A DNA stretch of 64,000 nucleotides from Aquimarina sp. Aq78. GTDB taxonomy: Bacteria; Bacteroidota; Bacteroidia; Flavobacteriales; Flavobacteriaceae. The notes beneath the pieces were generated by a model that worked only from the letters and a program-made list of their open reading frames with translations, ran no database searches and was not told the DNA's origin. The stretch lies in the NCBI RefSeq assembly GCF_900299525.1, contig NZ_OMKA01000003.1:124001-188000 (forward strand). The letters are read 5' to 3'. Position numbers and translations under genes: made by a program. Shown here one piece after another: positions 60,788 through 64,000 of this stretch (the first letter of the stretch is position 1; each line of letters opens with the position of its first letter).

Positions 60788-62332
60788 ATGAGCCTATCCA
60801 AAACACTTATTATTAGTGTACTAATAATAATCCTAGGGTGTAAAAATGACTACCCCACCTTTAATATAGATAACGGATTATATATCAATAATATTACTGT
60901 AATATCTGCCAATAAAAACGGTATCATAAAAAAGTACATTGGATATGTACTGATCGATAATGACACTATCCTATATTGCGGGAGGAAGAAACCAAATGTA
61001 AAAGGTACCTATAAAAAAATTGAGGGAACGGGAAAATACCTAACCCCAGGATTAATTGATTCTCATGTACATTTGAGTTCTATTGCCGGAATGAATTATA
61101 AACATGTACAAGATTTACCAAAATTGGCAAATAGTTATTATGATCAACTTCCACATAGTTACCTGTATTTTGGTTATACTACCCTAATTGATCCAAACAA
61201 CTATAATCCAAGAATTATCAAACAAATAAAGAGTAAAGAGATTAAACCAGATATTTACACATGTGGTGAACAAGTAAAAGTGATGAATGATTTTATGATG
61301 GCCGAGGATAATCCAAAAGATCGATATAAATTCTATCCAAATTTCTTACATGACAAATACAACGAAAATGTTAGTATACCAGATACTATAAATATTAATG
61401 ATCACTCTGTAAAAAAAGTAGTTTCAGATATCGTTAATAAACAAGATGGAATATGCATGAAAACTATTTATGAAGACGGATTTGGTGGTACAGAAGAGAT
61501 GCTTTGGGAATTACCTTCATTAGATATTATAAAAGATTTGGTACACGAGGCAAAAAGTGAAAGCATTCCTGTATTACTACACGCAAACTCTTTTGCCGCA
61601 CAAAAGTTTGGATCAGAAGCTAATGTGGATATTATTGCCCATGGAATGTGGCACTGGGGAATACTAAAAGATTATCTATATGTTACTAAACTTCCAGAAG
61701 CACATAAAGAATTGTTATCAACCATTGCCTATAAAAAGATTGGATACCAACCTACTTTTAGAGTAATTGCTGGGCAAAGAGATGTCTTTAATTCTAATTT
61801 TATTAATGACTCAAATTTAGAAAATGTACTTCCTCCCAATCTACTGAAATGGTTGAAAACCGACGAAGGATTATGGCAAAAAAAGAGAATTCTGACCTAT
61901 GGCGGAGATTATTTTGACGCAGAAACTCCAGATAGAGAAATAGCTAACATGATGCAGTTAATTTTGGATAAAATCAATAGTAGTACTAATCATCTATCCA
62001 ATGCGAATGGCTATTTACTATTTGGATCTGATACACCTGCCATGAACAATCATGCCAATCCTCCAGGATATAATGGCTTTTTGGAGATGAAACATTGGAT
62101 TGAAGCAGGGATTTCATTAGAAAAGATATTTATTGCTGCTACATTTAATAATGCAAATGCTTTTCATATAAATGACAAATATGGAACTATTGAAAAAGGT
62201 AAAATAGCAAATTTATTAGTATTGAATCAAGATCCACTACATAATATATCAGCATATAATCAGATAAACTCAGTTATTGTACATGGCAAAAATCATTCAA
62301 GAAACATGTTTTCTGCAAATCTATATGATTAG
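60788..62332 (+). CDS. Amidohydrolase family lipoprotein
   Basis: The 514-residue protein has a lipobox IILGC (C18). It shows the metal-binding TPGLIDSHVHLSS, a later histidine pair in VLLHANSFAAQ and DIIAHGMWHW, and the aspartate in LLFGSDTPAM. The C-terminal return GTIEKGKIANLLVLNQDPL is standard for the family. It is related to, but clearly different from, the amidohydrolase at 14227 and lacks an NTF2 module. The substrate is unknown. The preceding 7TM-AraC regulator may control it. Confidence 0.82.
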   Translation: MSLSKTLIISVLIIILGCKNDYPTFNIDNGLYINNITVISANKNGIIKKYIGYVLIDNDTILYCGRKKPNVKGTYKKIEGTGKYLTPGLIDSHVHLSSIAGMNYKHVQDLPKLANSYYDQLPHSYLYFGYTTLIDPNNYNPRIIKQIKSKEIKPDIYTCGEQVKVMNDFMMAEDNPKDRYKFYPNFLHDKYNENVSIPDTININDHSVKKVVSDIVNKQDGICMKTIYEDGFGGTEEMLWELPSLDIIKDLVHEAKSESIPVLLHANSFAAQKFGSEANVDIIAHGMWHWGILKDYLYVTKLPEAHKELLSTIAYKKIGYQPTFRVIAGQRDVFNSNFINDSNLENVLPPNLLKWLKTDEGLWQKKRILTYGGDYFDAETPDREIANMMQLILDKINSSTNHLSNANGYLLFGSDTPAMNNHANPPGYNGFLEMKHWIEAGISLEKIFIAATFNNANAFHINDKYGTIEKGKIANLLVLNQDPLHNISAYNQINSVIVHGKNHSRNMFSANLYD

Positions 62333-62503
62333 AATAATCACATAGTATTGACAAAAACAGAGAACCAAAAAAACGTTTTACAATAACGTCTCCTAAAGTT
62401 CCTGTTATTTAAAGATTGTTTGAAGGTTTCTCATAAAACCCTGTGCTTTCCATCCTTTTTTTGAGAACTAAATTCTCAAACAACACAAATCATACACGAA
62501 ACG

Positions 62504-62977
62504 CTAGCCTTCATTATGACCAATACGAATACTTCTTGCTTTCTTTCGTTCTGCATCTCTAAACAATCTTCTTTCTCTTCTCTTTTGCTTTCGTGCTTGT
62601 ATTTTATCTGGGGAGCCCCGTACAAGGTATATCATATAACCAATACTATTTCCTATACCAATTCCTATATAATGAGGGATGGCAAAAAAACCTTCAAATA
62701 TTCGTCCAAAGGTAGTACCATGTTGTGCAGTGCACGCTCTGCCAATATAAGACATACGCCACCAGTGGCGTGTTGATTTCCCTTCGCTCCCATCCTTATA
62801 CACTTCTGTTGCAGTTATATAAACACATTGCATGTGATGCCAAGGGGTGCATTTATTTACATTTTGAGTGCCTCTCTCGAAAAGTTGTACAGAAAGACTG
62901 TCGTTTGTTTTTAGTACAGTATCCTGTGCTCTACTTTGCATGCAAACCAATAGCATAATGACAAACAATACCCTCAT
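62504..62977 (-). CDS. Hypothetical exported basic protein
   Basis: The 157-residue protein has a signal peptide (MRVLFVIMLLVCMQSRAQ). The mature part holds CTPWHHMQCVYITATEVYKD and RHWWRMSYIGRACTAQHGTT, several aromatic and cysteine residues. A helix-like GIGIGNSIGYMIYL and a very basic C-terminal tail follow (KIQARKQKRRERRLFRDAER). No family was recognised. It is the only minus-strand gene in the last 14 kb; its 3' end overlaps a possible repeat arm (ATACACGAAACGCTAGCC at 62493-62510). Confidence 0.55.
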   Translation of the reverse strand: MRVLFVIMLLVCMQSRAQDTVLKTNDSLSVQLFERGTQNVNKCTPWHHMQCVYITATEVYKDGSEGKSTRHWWRMSYIGRACTAQHGTTFGRIFEGFFAIPHYIGIGIGNSIGYMIYLVRGSPDKIQARKQKRRERRLFRDAERKKARSIRIGHNEG

Positions 62978-63051
62978 AACACTAAGGTACGGAATTCGAA
63001 TTAAAGGTGTTTCCTAGTCCAAAATGTAAACAGGAAACAAGAAGCCTGGTA

Positions 63052-63190
63052 TAGCACCATGTATGATATCATAGTGGTTAAGTGATAACTCAATGGTTCT
63101 TGTATATTTGCTATGACATAATAATGTCGATGGTAAGGTAACGTTTTACTTTGCTACGACACATATTTATATCGTTGTGGCGTATTTAAG
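63052..63190. repeat. attC-like repeat element A2
   Basis: This is a homologue of the element at 49452. Shared blocks include ATCATAG, AATGGTTCTTGTATATTTG, GTCGATGGTAAGGTAAC and TTTGCTACGACACATAT. It ends in ATCGTTGTGGCG, 23 bases before the next start codon. Confidence 0.45.
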
Positions 63191-63212
63191 AAAAACCATC
63201 TGAATCAAAAAA

Positions 63213-63734
63213 ATGGCATATTTAGTCTTGGCATATCCCGAAATCAAAAAATCAGATTTTGATGTAATACAAAATTACCGAAAAGAAAATGACAAGCTTT
63301 TTTACAATGTGGTCGAGCCTCATTTTACTATTGTATTTCCTGTATTTGACCAAACGGAAACCGATTTTATAGCAGAAATTAAAAAACAAGCAGCAACATT
63401 TAATAATTTCGATTTTGTGCTGCGTTGTGCTACAATAAACAAAGATGCTTTCAACGAATATTTCCACACCTTCCTTGTACCAGATGAAGGGTATAGCAAT
63501 ATTGTCAAAATCCACGATAGACTTTATAGCGGAATACTAAAAGAAAACCATAGACTTGATCTGGATTTTATACCGCATATCGGAATCGGAAATTCGTTGA
63601 ACAAATTAGATTGTAAAAAAATGGTGGATCAATGGAACAAAGATGAGTTTGAAATCGGTGGAACGGTTAAAACGTTGACAATAGCAGAATATAAAAATAA
63701 TAACCTCCGGCAGATTGAGGAAATCAAGCTTTAA
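63213..63734 (+). CDS. 2H phosphoesterase (2'-5' RNA ligase-like) family protein
   Basis: The 173-residue cytosolic protein has both catalytic signatures of the 2H fold: VVEPHFTIVFPVF (HxTx) at about 35 and LDFIPHIGIGNSL (HxGx-like) about 90 residues later. Family members hydrolyse or form 2'-5' and cyclic phosphodiester bonds in RNA or small nucleotides. The spacing of the two motifs is normal for the fold. It is monocistronic, following an attC-like repeat. The substrate is unknown. Confidence 0.78.
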   Translation: MAYLVLAYPEIKKSDFDVIQNYRKENDKLFYNVVEPHFTIVFPVFDQTETDFIAEIKKQAATFNNFDFVLRCATINKDAFNEYFHTFLVPDEGYSNIVKIHDRLYSGILKENHRLDLDFIPHIGIGNSLNKLDCKKMVDQWNKDEFEIGGTVKTLTIAEYKNNNLRQIEEIKL

Positions 63735-63815
63735 GAAATAAGAAAAGTACACAGCAATATCTATATAAAACCATAGGTACGAAGCTAAAAATTCTTGTAC
63801 TCAAATACTACACTA

Positions 63816-64000
63816 ATGAATAAAGAAGAAATCATAAATATGATTGGTGAGAAGTATTCTCCTTTGACTTCGGCATGTAAATTAGAATTCTCAAATCATT
63901 CTAAAATATTGAAATTAAAAAAAGGAGATGCAATAGTAAAAGAAGGGCAATATTCTGATAAGGCCTTCTTTATTGTAAGGGGTTGTGCCAGGGCTTATTA
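63816..64000 (+). CDS. Crp/Fnr family regulator (N-terminal part; gene runs off the right edge)
   Basis: The frame is open from the ATG at 63816 to the window end (61 complete codons). Residues 25-61 (ILKLKKGDAIVKEGQYSDKA, FFIVRGCARAYY) are the start of a cyclic-nucleotide-binding domain like those at 47599 and 52961. The DNA-binding part is outside the window. Confidence 0.8.
   Translation, partial: MNKEEIINMIGEKYSPLTSACKLEFSNHSKILKLKKGDAIVKEGQYSDKAFFIVRGCARAY

Noticed and set aside
49452..63190. Calling this a true integron
   Set aside because: No tyrosine recombinase of the IntI type or attI site is visible and the repeat ends only partly match the attC consensus.
1..64000. tRNA, rRNA, CRISPR arrays, prophage or insertion sequences
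   Set aside because: No cloverleaf with CCA-end context, ribosomal RNA signature, regularly spaced direct repeat, phage structural gene or transposase was found by reading.

Overview
The window is AT-rich DNA from a member of the Bacteroidota, most likely a marine Flavobacteriaceae (Aquimarina-like; the genus is a guess). The evidence is a TonB-linked SusC/SusD outer-membrane pair driven by an ECF sigma/FecR anti-sigma couple, a type IX secretion (T9SS) C-terminal sorting domain, many lipoproteins with short lipoboxes, promoters of the TAnnTTTG type, few Shine-Dalgarno sequences, and a precursor peptide with the Bacteroidota-type LKLNK...GG leader. No rRNA, tRNA, CRISPR array, transposase or integrase was seen.

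Layout. 1-258 (minus) is the start of an OsmC-family gene cut by the window edge, with a palindromic operator. 956-2909 holds a CBM9-like lipoprotein and an MFS transporter. 2955-12428 is a regulated outer-membrane uptake locus: ECF sigma (minus, with an in-frame stop near its apparent start), FecR anti-sigma, transducer-type SusC, SusD, a zinc metallopeptidase lipoprotein and a DUF4302 lipoprotein. 12675-19851 encodes exported hydrolases (propeller protein, amidohydrolase, M28 and M1 peptidases) and a TauE/SafE permease; an NTF2-like module occurs three times in two neighbouring genes. At 20045-20218 sits a 57-residue double-glycine RiPP precursor without visible maturation genes. 20376-38941 is mixed: GNAT, a T9SS-exported protein, 7TM-AraC and AraC regulators, an ECF sigma/4TM pair, a GlxA-type regulator lacking a standard start codon next to a secreted DJ-1/PfpI homologue, a CBM9/serine-hydrolase fusion, a ketopantoate reductase and an arginase-family enzyme.

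39023-45024 has a promoter plus structured, terminator-ended leader in front of an overlapping operon: a ClpP-like/M28 fusion, threonine-dehydratase-like, ornithine-cyclodeaminase-like and aminotransferase enzymes, facing a threonine synthase. 45351-48784 holds small housekeeping or hypothetical genes and a Crp-like regulator.

From about 49.4 kb to 63.2 kb the style changes. Single genes or small operons are separated by structured repeats of roughly 70-180 bp whose ends are inverted YAAC/GTTR motifs, resembling integron attC sites or a related cassette system. Genes in this part include an acyltransferase, a second ECF sigma/4TM pair, a 7TM-AraC regulator, an amidohydrolase and several orphan exported proteins. 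One operon here is especially unusual: Crp-like regulator, GST, an 84-residue protein and a second GST-fold protein, where the last two both end in C-x-G-x-C-G at the extreme C-terminus. The window ends inside another Crp-like gene.
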